From Rhodococcus zopfii NBRC 100606 = JCM 9919 (GTDB taxonomy: Bacteria; Actinomycetota; Actinomycetes; Mycobacteriales; Mycobacteriaceae): a stretch of 46,888 bases of DNA. A program made the translations under genes and the position numbers. Positions 1 through 8,268 of this stretch are shown here, in pieces (position 1 is the first letter of the stretch; every line of letters starts with the position of its first letter). The DNA is taken from positions 1-46,888 of the forward strand of contig NZ_BCXI01000053.1 in the NCBI RefSeq assembly GCF_001895025.1, given 5' to 3'. The notes under the pieces are model-generated. The model worked only from the letters and a program-made list of their open reading frames with translations, was not told the origin of the DNA and did not search any database.

Positions 1-599
1 CCGGATACGACATCACCCGGGCGCTGGAGGAGGTCACCGGTAAAGTTTCCGAGACCGACACAGCAAACCTGTCAGGTGCACTCGATCAGATCGTCGCGGT
101 CGAGAACGAACTCCCACCCGATCTGAAATCGTCCCTGGACGGCCTGTCACGACTGTCCGACACCGTGGCGAGCCGAGACGAAGAACTACGCCGGCTACTC
201 GCCGGAGCAGCCGATGTCTCCGGCATCCTCGCAGAGCGCGACGCCCAGGTTGCAGCGCTGTTCGGCCAGGGCCAAACACTCTTCGCCGCATTGAACAACC
301 GGTCGGACACCATTCATCGCGTCCTCGTGCAGTCACGCCAGGTGGCCGACGCACTGACCGGACTCGCCCGGGACAACTCCGCGACGCTCGGACCCACGCT
401 CGATCGATTGAAGACTTTGGTGACGACATTGAACACGAACTACGACAACATCGACGCGTCGCTGACCGGCCTCGAACGGTTCACGAAACAGGTCGGTGAA
501 GCGGTGGGCAGCGGACCGTTCTTCGGCGTACTGCTGCACAATATCGTCCCGGCTAATCTCTCCGGTCAGCTCCCGGGAAGCCTGGGAGGGCCGCGGTGA
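1..599 (+). CDS. mceC: Mce-family protein, C-terminal part (MceC by position)
   Basis: The reading frame is open from base 3 and the start lies left of the window. About 198 residues remain. They are alpha-helical and heptad-rich, like the long tail that follows the MlaD-like domain in Mce proteins; that domain itself is not in view. Mce proteins build the periplasmic tunnel of an ABC-type importer for lipids or sterols. The MceC name rests only on position, directly before a D-type gene and the lipoprotein MceE; MceB is possible. The stop overlaps the next start within GTGATG, so the two genes are translationally coupled. The C-terminus is short (ends SLGGPR) without the proline-rich tail some Mce proteins have. 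Confidence 0.85.
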   Translation, partial: GYDITRALEEVTGKVSETDTANLSGALDQIVAVENELPPDLKSSLDGLSRLSDTVASRDEELRRLLAGAADVSGILAERDAQVAALFGQGQTLFAALNNRSDTIHRVLVQSRQVADALTGLARDNSATLGPTLDRLKTLVTTLNTNYDNIDASLTGLERFTKQVGEAVGSGPFFGVLLHNIVPANLSGQLPGSLGGPR

Positions 600-1810
600 T
601 GACCTTCCTACGCGAAACAGCCGCCTCGCCCACGGCCAAGGCACTGGCCGCGATCGTCGCCACCGCCCTGATCGGACTGGTCGCTGTCGCCTGGGCCCAG
701 AACCGCGCCGTCAATCACGTCACTGCGTACTTCCACAACACCACCGGCATGTATGTCGGCGACCGGGTGAAGATTCTCGGCGTCGAGGTCGGCCGCATCA
801 CCTCGATCCAACCGGACGGTGAACGCGTACGGGTCGAGCTCGAATACGACAACGACTACCCGGTTCCTGCCGATGCGAAGGCGGCCGTCGTAGCGCCGAC
901 CCTGGTGACGGGTCGATACATTCAACTGGCACCCGCCTACACCGAGGGACCCACGCTGGCCGACGGCGACGAGATCCCTCTCGACCGTACAGCCGTGCCG
1001 GTCGAATTCGACGAGGTCAAGAAGCAGGTCGTCAAGCTCAGTGAAGACGCCGGCCGCACCCCGGAAAATCCCGACGGCTCGCTCAACGAATTCGTGAGCA
1101 GCACCGCACGTACGCTGAACGGAACCGGATCCGCACTCCACGATTCCCTCACCGATCTGTCGGATGCCGCTACGACACTTGCTGCCGGTGGCGAAGATCT
1201 GTTCGGTACGGTCGCGAGCCTGCAGCGGTTCACCACATCTCTTGCAGCAAACGACGAGCAAATCCGTTCGTTCAGTGAGGAACTCGCGAGCGTATCGGGG
1301 ATGCTCAACGCCAACCGCACCGAACTCGACGCGCTCCTGAGCAGCATGCTGACGACGTTCGACGAGGTCACGGTGTTCATCGAGGACAACCGCGGCGCAC
1401 TGGTCGACAACATCGACCAACTCGAGAACATCACCCGATTGCTCGTCGACCGCCAGGACACGTTGATGACGATTCTCCACGCGGGACCCACCGCATTGTC
1501 GGACTTCTACAACATCTACGATCCCGACGCCAATTCGCTGACCGGCGCGCTCGCCGTTCCCGATGTGCCGGACGCACGTTCGCTCATCTGCGCCCTGCTG
1601 ACGACCGCGAACGCCCCAGAGAACGAATGCGCCAAGGCAGCAGGCTCCTTCGCCGCACCGGTTGCCGGAACCGCAGCGGAACGGGTGGCACAGGCGGCAG
1701 TTCCCACATTCGATCCGGCGGCGCCGGCCGGAACACCGGCACCGGCCGACCCGCTGGCCTCGATCACCGCCGGTCTGCAGCAGCTCATTATGCCGGAGGC
1801 CCCGAAATGA
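596..1810 (+). CDS. mceD: Mce-family protein MceD
   Basis: A 404-residue component of the Mce lipid importer. An N-terminal hydrophobic segment (about residues 15-35) anchors it to the membrane or acts as an uncleaved signal. An MlaD-like domain follows at about 40-120, with the typical pieces GMYVGDRVKILGVEVG and TGRYIQLAP. Then come a long helical region (about 130-310) and an Ala/Pro-rich tail. The start is GTG at 596 or ATG at 599, both inside GTGATG overlapping the previous stop; I cannot choose between them. It ends in an ATGA overlap with mceE. The order before a lipoprotein gene and a long last Mce gene supports the D assignment. Confidence 0.9.
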   Translation: MMTFLRETAASPTAKALAAIVATALIGLVAVAWAQNRAVNHVTAYFHNTTGMYVGDRVKILGVEVGRITSIQPDGERVRVELEYDNDYPVPADAKAAVVAPTLVTGRYIQLAPAYTEGPTLADGDEIPLDRTAVPVEFDEVKKQVVKLSEDAGRTPENPDGSLNEFVSSTARTLNGTGSALHDSLTDLSDAATTLAAGGEDLFGTVASLQRFTTSLAANDEQIRSFSEELASVSGMLNANRTELDALLSSMLTTFDEVTVFIEDNRGALVDNIDQLENITRLLVDRQDTLMTILHAGPTALSDFYNIYDPDANSLTGALAVPDVPDARSLICALLTTANAPENECAKAAGSFAAPVAGTAAERVAQAAVPTFDPAAPAGTPAPADPLASITAGLQQLIMPEAPK

Positions 1811-2913
1811 CGGATCGGGCTCGAAAGTCGGTGGTCACCGCCGCTGTGTTCGTCGGCGTCCTGGCCACCGCAGGGTGCCGATTCGACGGCATCAATTCCA
1901 TCCCCCTTCCCGGAAATTCCTTCGACGGAGACACCTACCGAGTGATCGTCGAACTGGCCGATATCCAGAATCTGGTGGGCAACTCACCGGTCAAGTCGGA
2001 CAACGTCGTCATCGGGAACATCAGTCATATTGCAGCCGACAACTGGGGTGCCCGACTGACACTCGAACTCGATACGGATGCCGTGATTCCGGCCAACGTC
2101 GGCGCCAAGCTGGCACAGACGAGTGTGCTCGGATCACAGCATCTCGAGCTCTCCGTTCCTCCCGGAACGGATGCGGCAGGCCGGCTTTCCGACGGCGACG
2201 TCATTCCGCTCGAGCGCACCGGCCAATACCCGTCGACGGAAGAGGTACTCTCCGCTCTCGCGCTTGTCCTCAACGGCAGCGGACTACAGCAGATTCGCAC
2301 CGTGACATCGGAACTCAGCCGGGTCCTCGGCGGCAGGGAGGAGTCCCTGCGAAGCCTGTTCGCCAACCTCGGCGATTTCGTGGACGGTCTCGATCAGCAA
2401 CGCGACGACATCATCCGGGCGATCGACGGGCTGGACCGTCTCGGCACCGAACTGGCCCAGCAGAATCAGACGATCGATCGGGGCATCACCTCGATCCAAC
2501 CGGCCCTCCAGGTTCTGGACGAGCAGCAGGCACAGCTCACCACCATGCTGGTCGACGTCGCACGATTCGGTGAGGTTGCCGCCGATGTGTTGGCGAGCAG
2601 CCGCGACGACCTCGACGCGAATCTGCGTTCACTGCAGCCGATTCTGTCTCAGCTCGCAGCGGCCGGGGATCACCTCCCCGAAGCCCTCAAGATCGCTGCG
2701 TCGATTCCGTTCCCCGTGACCACTACCCAGCGCGCGATCCGGGGCGACTACATGAACCTCTTCCTCACTCTCGACGTCAGCGCCGAGACCGTGGGTGGCA
2801 AGGTGCTCGGCAGCATCCCCATCGACGAGCTGGTGGGACTGAACCCCGCTCGTCAGGCAGTGGACCCACTGCTGGCACCGACCGGTGCACAAGCGAACGG
2901 AGGACCGCGCTGA
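1807..2913 (+). CDS. mceE: Mce-family lipoprotein MceE
   Basis: A 368-residue Mce protein with a lipoprotein signal: short basic start (MTDRARK), hydrophobic core, and a lipobox LATAGC with the acylated cysteine at about residue 24. The MlaD-like domain follows (about 40-125; GNSPVKSDNVVIGNIS, GSQHLELSVPP), then a helical coiled-coil region. A lipidated member in the fifth position is the hallmark of MceE/LprN. The start is the ATG in the ATGA overlap with mceD; an open frame runs upstream of it but without a better start. The stop TGA shares its last base with the mceF ATG. It acts at the outer face of the cytoplasmic membrane as part of the importer tunnel. Confidence 0.92.
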   Translation: MTDRARKSVVTAAVFVGVLATAGCRFDGINSIPLPGNSFDGDTYRVIVELADIQNLVGNSPVKSDNVVIGNISHIAADNWGARLTLELDTDAVIPANVGAKLAQTSVLGSQHLELSVPPGTDAAGRLSDGDVIPLERTGQYPSTEEVLSALALVLNGSGLQQIRTVTSELSRVLGGREESLRSLFANLGDFVDGLDQQRDDIIRAIDGLDRLGTELAQQNQTIDRGITSIQPALQVLDEQQAQLTTMLVDVARFGEVAADVLASSRDDLDANLRSLQPILSQLAAAGDHLPEALKIAASIPFPVTTTQRAIRGDYMNLFLTLDVSAETVGGKVLGSIPIDELVGLNPARQAVDPLLAPTGAQANGGPR

Positions 2914-4397
2914 TGAGATCCAAGCTCGTCCGCTTCCAACTCGTCGTCTTCGCGGTGGTGTCCGTCCTCGCGGTCTCCAATGCCGCAGTCTCCTACCTTG
3001 GCATCAAGCGAGTAACCGGGATCGGTATGTACACGGTCAGCGCAGAATTCGAGAGGGCTGGTGGGCTCTACGTCAATTCGCTCGTAACCTACCGCGGGGT
3101 CGATATAGGTGTCGTGAAGGCGATCGACGTCGGTCCCGACAGCGCCGTCGCGGAACTCCGGATCGACTCCGAATTCGCAATTCCGCGGAACAGCCATGCC
3201 TTCGTCCGAAGCGTCTCCGCTATCGGCGAGCAGTACCTCGACATCGTGCCGGATTCTTCCGAGGGTCCCTTCCTCGAGGAAGGCGACCTGATCGCCGAGG
3301 TGGACACCGATGTCCCCGTCCCCGCATCGGAAGTCGTCGACAAGGTCAATCTGCTGCTCTCCGAACTGCCCAAGGACGATCTCCGCGTCACGGTCGACGA
3401 GGCATACACCGCTTTCAACGGCACTGGGCCGGCTCTGTCCCAGCTCATCGACTCGTCACGGCAGTTCATCGCGCTTGCGCAGGCGACGATCGGTCCCACC
3501 CGCACGCTGCTCGACGACGCCGAACCTGTGCTGGATGCAGTGGTCGACTCACGTGCCGACATCGCGGGCTTCACACGCGATCTCGCTTCGTTCTCCGAGC
3601 AATTGGTGATGAGTGACGCCCAGATCCGCGGAGTCCTCGACAACGGCTCTCGGTTCTTCGACACGACCAGCGCCACATTCGACGACGTCCGGCCGACCGT
3701 GCCGCTCCTGCTCGCCAACCTGCAAACCGTGGGAGAGGTCTTCCGCGTAAATATCCCTGGGCTTCGACAGATTCTGGTCGTCTACCCCGCAGTGGCCACG
3801 TCGATCAACTACATGCATCGAGGAATGCAAGGCGAGGACATGGTGTACGGGCAGGGCCGCCTCGACGTCAAGCTCGGAAACTCCGCAAACCCCCTCCCCT
3901 GCACCGAGGGGTATCAGGAAACAATGCGCCGCGATCCGAGTGATCTCAGCACCGCCCCCGCCCCGGAGAACTCGTACTGTCGTCTCCCACAGACGGATCC
4001 ACGAGTAGCTCGGGGTGCACGAAACCTCCCGTGCGCGACAGATCCTTCCATACGGACTGCGGAGATCTCCGAGTGCCCTGGCGGCCCGCCCTCGACCTGG
4101 CCCGGGATGCTCGCGAGACCGGGACAGCCCTACTCGCCTCCGGCTGCCAATGCTCCGGACACTGATCCGACCGCGCCCATACCGGCCCCCGATGTCACCG
4201 GCCCGGCACCCGTCGTCCCTGCTTCCTGGCCGGGGACCGTACAGAACCCGGGTGACGTACATACCGCGAGTGTTCCTTACGACCCGGTCACCGGGAACTT
4301 TCGCGCTCCGAACGGGGATCTGTACTCGATCACCGACGCCTCCGCACCCCGCACCACCGAAGAGGATTCGACATGGCAAGCACTGATGCTCCGGTAG
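2913..4397 (+). CDS. mceF: Mce-family protein MceF
   Basis: A 494-residue last Mce subunit. The N-terminal membrane segment is about residues 8-29 and the MlaD-like domain about 35-120 (AGGLYVNSLVTYRGVDIG, SAIGEQYLDIVPD). A helical region extends to about 330, followed by an extended Pro-rich C-terminal region (about 370-470) of the kind seen in MceD/F. Cysteines near 330-400 may form disulphides outside the cell. The ATG overlaps the mceE stop by one base (TGATG). Its 3' end overlaps the next gene by 25 bases. It should close the hexameric tunnel of the importer; the transported lipid cannot be read from the sequence. Confidence 0.92.
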   Translation: MRSKLVRFQLVVFAVVSVLAVSNAAVSYLGIKRVTGIGMYTVSAEFERAGGLYVNSLVTYRGVDIGVVKAIDVGPDSAVAELRIDSEFAIPRNSHAFVRSVSAIGEQYLDIVPDSSEGPFLEEGDLIAEVDTDVPVPASEVVDKVNLLLSELPKDDLRVTVDEAYTAFNGTGPALSQLIDSSRQFIALAQATIGPTRTLLDDAEPVLDAVVDSRADIAGFTRDLASFSEQLVMSDAQIRGVLDNGSRFFDTTSATFDDVRPTVPLLLANLQTVGEVFRVNIPGLRQILVVYPAVATSINYMHRGMQGEDMVYGQGRLDVKLGNSANPLPCTEGYQETMRRDPSDLSTAPAPENSYCRLPQTDPRVARGARNLPCATDPSIRTAEISECPGGPPSTWPGMLARPGQPYSPPAANAPDTDPTAPIPAPDVTGPAPVVPASWPGTVQNPGDVHTASVPYDPVTGNFRAPNGDLYSITDASAPRTTEEDSTWQALMLR

Positions 4398-4951
4398 TGA
4401 ACGACTCCGACCATCAACGCGACCAGGACGCCGAACCCCTGCCCCATGAGCCGACTGCGCCGGCACCGAGTCGGGGAATCGCCATCGGCACCGTCGCGAC
4501 CGTGGTCACCGCAATCGCGGCCGCGGTGATCGCAGGCATGTCGTGGTCGGAACTTCGGACCGAGCGGGCCTCGCAGGAACGGGACGAGCAGATCCTCGCA
4601 ACGGCGCGACAGGTGGTGGTCAACATGGTGACGTTGAGGCATCAAAGTGTGGACGAAGACCTCCAGCGGGTCGCCGACGGTACCACCGGACCGTTCCGCG
4701 ACCAGTTCACCGGATCGGCAGGAAGCTTCAACGACGTTCTGAGCCAGGGGCAGGTGGAGTCGACCGGCGAGGTGAAGGAGGCCGGCCTCGTCGAAGCCGA
4801 CGACCGGCATGCCGTGGTCCTCGCGGCTGTAACCTCGACGGTCAAGAACACCGAGGCCCCGGACGGTGAGGGCCGGATGTACCGCATGAAAGTCACCCTT
4901 GACGCTGTGGACGGCCGCTGGCTCGTCTCGGATGTGGAGTTCGTCGCATGA
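4373..4951 (+). CDS. Mce-associated membrane protein
   Basis: A 192-residue protein with an acidic cytoplasmic N-terminus (about 1-38), one membrane helix (about 39-60, GIAIGTVATVVTAIAAAVIAG) and an external domain resembling SnoaL/NTF2-like Mas proteins: a helix carrying DEQILATARQVVVNMVTL, the motif VDEDLQRVADGTTGPFRDQF, and a C-terminal beta part ending GRWLVSDVEFV. Mce-associated proteins of this shape stabilise Mce complexes in mycobacteria. The ATG lies inside the 3' end of mceF (25-base overlap) and the stop overlaps the next start as ATGA, so it is part of the same transcript. Confidence 0.88.
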   Translation: MASTDAPVVNDSDHQRDQDAEPLPHEPTAPAPSRGIAIGTVATVVTAIAAAVIAGMSWSELRTERASQERDEQILATARQVVVNMVTLRHQSVDEDLQRVADGTTGPFRDQFTGSAGSFNDVLSQGQVESTGEVKEAGLVEADDRHAVVLAAVTSTVKNTEAPDGEGRMYRMKVTLDAVDGRWLVSDVEFVA

Positions 4952-5478
4952 GAAACGTCATCACCATAGTGTCCGACCGGAATGCATCCGGGGCATTCGT
5001 GCGCCGGCCGGCAGTGCGCTACCTCGCGGCAGCGGTCGCCGTCGGCCTGGTCGCGGTCGCCGCTGCCGCCGCACTCCAGCTTCACGCGTATCGCCGTGTG
5101 GACGACGCGCGGAATCAGGCACGCGATCGTGCCACGGCGCTGGTCCCCGACGTACTGTCCTACGACTTCAGCACCATCGAGGCACATTTCGAAGAGATCC
5201 TCCCCCAACTGGGCGGCGATCTGCGGGACCGATTCGACCGGGTCGGACGCGAGGTCGTTGTCCCATCCGCGAAGAATCGTCAGGTTGTCACCACCGCGAC
5301 CGTCGTCGAATCCTCGGTCGTCTCTGCATCGCCGGAGACAGTTGCCCTGCTGTTCTTCGTCAACCAGGCGACCACGAGCGCCGACAGCGCCGCACCGCGA
5401 CTCGACGGCAGCCGCGTTCGGGTGGTCATGTCCGAAATAGAAGGGACTTGGGTCATGACGGAGATGACGCCACTCTGA
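4948..5478 (+). CDS. Mce-associated membrane protein, second copy
   Basis: A 176-residue paralogue-like partner of the preceding gene: a short N-terminal cytoplasmic stretch, one membrane helix (about 26-48, from YLAAAVAVGLVAV) and an external domain with the same elements (VLSYDFSTIEAHFEEILPQL, then the TATVVESSVVS strand region and the terminal EGTWVMTEM strand). The ATG overlaps the upstream stop in ATGA. It probably works as a heteromeric accessory factor of the Mce importer. The 57-base gap that follows is the first real intergenic space in this operon, so mceG may be transcribed by readthrough or from its own promoter. Confidence 0.87.
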   Translation: MRNVITIVSDRNASGAFVRRPAVRYLAAAVAVGLVAVAAAAALQLHAYRRVDDARNQARDRATALVPDVLSYDFSTIEAHFEEILPQLGGDLRDRFDRVGREVVVPSAKNRQVVTTATVVESSVVSASPETVALLFFVNQATTSADSAAPRLDGSRVRVVMSEIEGTWVMTEMTPL

Positions 5479-5535
5479 CCAGTTGAGTTCGAATCATCTT
5501 TTGCACCAGACGTTTCGGAACACGAGGAGGAATTC

Positions 5536-6564
5536 ATGGGTGTCGAGGTCGCGGTCGAGGGGCTCACGAAGTCGTTCGGCTCACAGAGGATCTGGCAGGA
5601 CGTCACCCTGACGTTGCCGTCCGGAGAGGTCAGCGCACTGCTCGGCCCGTCCGGTACGGGTAAGTCGGTGTTCCTGAAGTCGCTGATCGGTCTGCTCCGC
5701 CCGGAGCAGGGCTCGATCGTCATCGACGGCACGGACATCCTGCAGTGCTCGAGCAAGGAGCTCTACGAGATCCGGAAGCTGTTCGGTGTCCTGTTCCAGG
5801 ACGGCGCGCTGTTCGGATCGATGAACCTGTACGACAACGTGGCGTTCCCGCTGCGTGAGCACACCAAGAAGTCCGAGTCCGACATCCGCAAGATCGTGAT
5901 GGACAAGCTTGAGCTGGTCGGTCTGCTCGGCGCCGAGGACAAGCTGCCCGGTGAGATCTCCGGCGGTATGCGCAAGCGTGCCGGCCTGGCGCGGGCGCTG
6001 GTGCTCGATCCGCAGATCATCCTGGTCGACGAGCCGGACTCCGGTCTGGATCCGGTGCGCACCACGTACATCTCGCAGACGTTGATCGACATCAACGCCG
6101 AGATCGACGCGACGATCCTGATCGTGTCGCACAACATCAATCTGGCGCGGACGGTGCCGGACAACATCGGGATGTTGTTCCGCCGGGAGCTGGTGATGTT
6201 CGGTCCGCGTGAGGTGTTGCTGACTTCGGACGAGCCGGTGGTCAAGCAGTTCCTGAACGGCACGATGATCGGTCCGATCGGGATGTCGGAGGAGAAGGAC
6301 GAGGCGCAGATGGCGCACGAGCAGGCGCTCGTGGACGCCGGGCATCATGCGGGTGGTGTCGATGATGTCGAGGGCATCGTGCCGCAGATGCAGGCGACCC
6401 CGGGTATGCCCGTCCGGCAGGCGGTGCGGCGCCGGCAAGACCGCGTCCGTTCGATCCTGCACACCCTGCCCGAGAGCGCTCGAATCGCTATCGAGGAGAG
6501 TATCGACGCCGACTACATACCGTCGTCGTTTCCCTCGTTCACGGAGCCGCTCGAGTCCGTGTAG
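5536..6564 (+). CDS. mceG: MceG/Mkl-type ABC transporter ATPase
   Basis: A 342-residue ATPase expected to power the Mce importer from the cytoplasmic side through the YrbE permeases, which are not in this window. Visible are Walker A GPSGTGKS (37-44), a Q-loop in LFQDGALFG, the signature ISGGMRKRAGLARAL (about 141-155), Walker B IILVDEPDSGLDP and the H-loop IVSHN. The C-terminal extension beyond about residue 255 is typical of MceG and is needed for Mce coupling. A strong ribosome site (GAGGAGG) precedes the ATG by six bases. In mycobacteria mceG is usually unlinked from mce operons, so the adjacency here is worth noting. Confidence 0.95.
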   Translation: MGVEVAVEGLTKSFGSQRIWQDVTLTLPSGEVSALLGPSGTGKSVFLKSLIGLLRPEQGSIVIDGTDILQCSSKELYEIRKLFGVLFQDGALFGSMNLYDNVAFPLREHTKKSESDIRKIVMDKLELVGLLGAEDKLPGEISGGMRKRAGLARALVLDPQIILVDEPDSGLDPVRTTYISQTLIDINAEIDATILIVSHNINLARTVPDNIGMLFRRELVMFGPREVLLTSDEPVVKQFLNGTMIGPIGMSEEKDEAQMAHEQALVDAGHHAGGVDDVEGIVPQMQATPGMPVRQAVRRRQDRVRSILHTLPESARIAIEESIDADYIPSSFPSFTEPLESV

Positions 6565-6579
6565 TCGGGCGTGCGTCAC

Positions 6580-7008
6580 TCAATCCAGGGCTGCGAGAAG
6601 CCGACTCCCCAACGCAGCAATCGTGCCTGTGCTGCCGGGGACTCTCGGTTGCCACGGCAGCACCAACCGATCCTTTGCCTTGTCGACATACCTGGGAACG
6701 ACGTGCAGGTGGAAATGGAAGACGGTCTGCCACACATCGGCACCGCAGCAATTGAGGAGATTCACCTCGACGGCCCCGAGTTCCTCGATTACGGTCCTGG
6801 CGATTCGTTGCTCGGTGAGGGTGACGGCAGTCAGGTTGCCGGGCGGGATTTCCAGGAGATCTACGCTGTGCCGCTTGGGAATGACCAGCAGGTGACCGTC
6901 GGAAGCCGGATTGACGTCCATGAAGGCATAGGTGGTCTCGTCCTCGGACACTTTCGTGTGCGGAACTTCGCCCGCAACGATCCCACAGAAGAGGCACTGA
7001 TCACTCAC
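6580..7008 (-). CDS. HIT-family nucleotide hydrolase/transferase
   Basis: A 142-residue histidine-triad protein. The catalytic motif HFHLHVVPR is near residue 98, the N-terminal CLFCGIVAGEVP block is typical of bacterial HIT proteins, and MDVNPASDGHLLVIPKRH forms the nucleotide-binding core. These proteins hydrolyse nucleoside phosphoramidates or dinucleoside polyphosphates. I place the start at the GTG of V-S-D-Q-C-L-F-C; the frame continues upstream to 7062 but the extra residues are not HIT-like. Convergent with mceG (15 bases between the stops). No functional link to its neighbours is evident. Confidence 0.9.
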   Translation of the reverse strand: MSDQCLFCGIVAGEVPHTKVSEDETTYAFMDVNPASDGHLLVIPKRHSVDLLEIPPGNLTAVTLTEQRIARTVIEELGAVEVNLLNCCGADVWQTVFHFHLHVVPRYVDKAKDRLVLPWQPRVPGSTGTIAALGSRLLAALD

Positions 7009-7089
7009 GACCAGCGATCGTGGCCATAACCATGTTGCACTGCAAAATAATTGAAGGACCAAGCGGCGCGTCGAGATCCGTTCTCGATG

Positions 7090-8268
7090 TCACCGGCCGT
7101 CGATCCGGGTCGCCTCCAGATAGAGGTGGACCGCTTCGGATCGGTTCAATGCTCCGAGCTTGCGCAGGATCTTCTTGACGTGCGACTTGACCGTGAAGAT
7201 GCTGATGACGAGTTCTTCTGCGATCTCGGCATTCGAACGTCCGACCGACATCAGCGCGAAGACCTCGCGCTCACGTTCGGTCAGCTCGTCCAGACCCGGA
7301 AGGGTGCCGGCGAGGTAGGTACCCGGCACGATGGGTATCGTCCCGGAGGCGATATGCGACTCCAGAACGGACACCTCTGCAGTCGAAAGACGTTCCGCTT
7401 CGAGGGACTCCTGGTGCAGACGATCGAGAATGAGCTGCTTCTGCTCGGACAGTCGCTCGGACATCATCGCGCGTTCGAAGAGGGTGCCGAATCCCGCCGC
7501 GAATGCGCCCAGCAGATCGCATTCGGCGGCCCCGGGTGCGTGGCCATCGGTGTGGCTCGCGTGCAGAAGCCCGATGATTCCGGTGGAAATCGGAATCGGT
7601 GCCACCACGTATCCCGCGGCCCCGAACCACGAAACCGTCGAGAAAGCGGCTACCGCCTCCGGACAGTCCGGTAGTGCCAGGACAGCGGAGTGTGATTCGA
7701 CCGCTCGATGCTCCGGAGAACCGGACGTGAGCGCCATCGTCGGCAGCGTTCCGACGTCGACCGCGGTGTCCCGTTCGAACATCGTGTCCACAACAGTCCA
7801 GGTACTCCCGTGCACTTCCGACACGAGGATCCGACTCAGCCCGGTCATCTCGACAGCATCGGCGCACACTCCCTTGGCCAGGGCTGCGACGCTCTCGGCT
7901 CCGCGGAGGCGGCGGATCGCGCCCGCGAAATCGGCGACACTCACTACCGCCTCCGACGGTGCTGTGCGCAGGCCCCGGCGCGCGTCACGGATATCAGCAA
8001 GCAGACGTCCGAGTGACACCTTCCGGCCGGCATCCATGTCCGCCAATCCGCCCAGACCGGCCTCCGTGGCCTCGTCCAGCAGAGCGAGCATGAGGCCCGG
8101 CGAGACCCTCCGCGTACGGATCGGCGCTTCCGGCCCGAGCCCGAAGTCGCCCTGGAAACGCACGAGCAGGGCCACCGCATGTTCAATTGCATTCGAGCCA
8201 CCGTGCGACGGCGTCGAGCTCTGAGCGAGCGGCGGCCGTCCATCGACCTCGACGATGCTCACCTTCAC
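7090..8268 (-). CDS. LuxR-type transcriptional regulator with GAF-like sensor region
   Basis: About 392 residues. The C-terminal LuxR helix-turn-helix (about 325-385) reads LTEREREVFALMSVGRSNAE and continues into a TVKSHVKKILRKL recognition region. The middle (about 120-270) has the pattern of a GAF-like ligand-binding domain (GLSRILVSEVHGSTW, AAGYVVAPIPI). No receiver-domain aspartate pocket is visible, so it is unlikely to be a two-component response regulator. The start is taken as the GTG that overlaps the upstream regulator's stop as GTGA; a GTG two codons later is an alternative. It is co-transcribed with and probably diverged from the upstream gene. The target is unknown; it lies next to the IS zone and catabolic block but nothing links it to them directly. 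Confidence 0.88.
   Translation of the reverse strand: MKVSIVEVDGRPPLAQSSTPSHGGSNAIEHAVALLVRFQGDFGLGPEAPIRTRRVSPGLMLALLDEATEAGLGGLADMDAGRKVSLGRLLADIRDARRGLRTAPSEAVVSVADFAGAIRRLRGAESVAALAKGVCADAVEMTGLSRILVSEVHGSTWTVVDTMFERDTAVDVGTLPTMALTSGSPEHRAVESHSAVLALPDCPEAVAAFSTVSWFGAAGYVVAPIPISTGIIGLLHASHTDGHAPGAAECDLLGAFAAGFGTLFERAMMSERLSEQKQLILDRLHQESLEAERLSTAEVSVLESHIASGTIPIVPGTYLAGTLPGLDELTEREREVFALMSVGRSNAEIAEELVISIFTVKSHVKKILRKLGALNRSEAVHLYLEATRIDGR

Noticed and set aside
5581..6579. 332-codon minus-strand frame over mceG
   Set aside because: It is antisense to a fully motif-supported ABC ATPase; the product is low-complexity.
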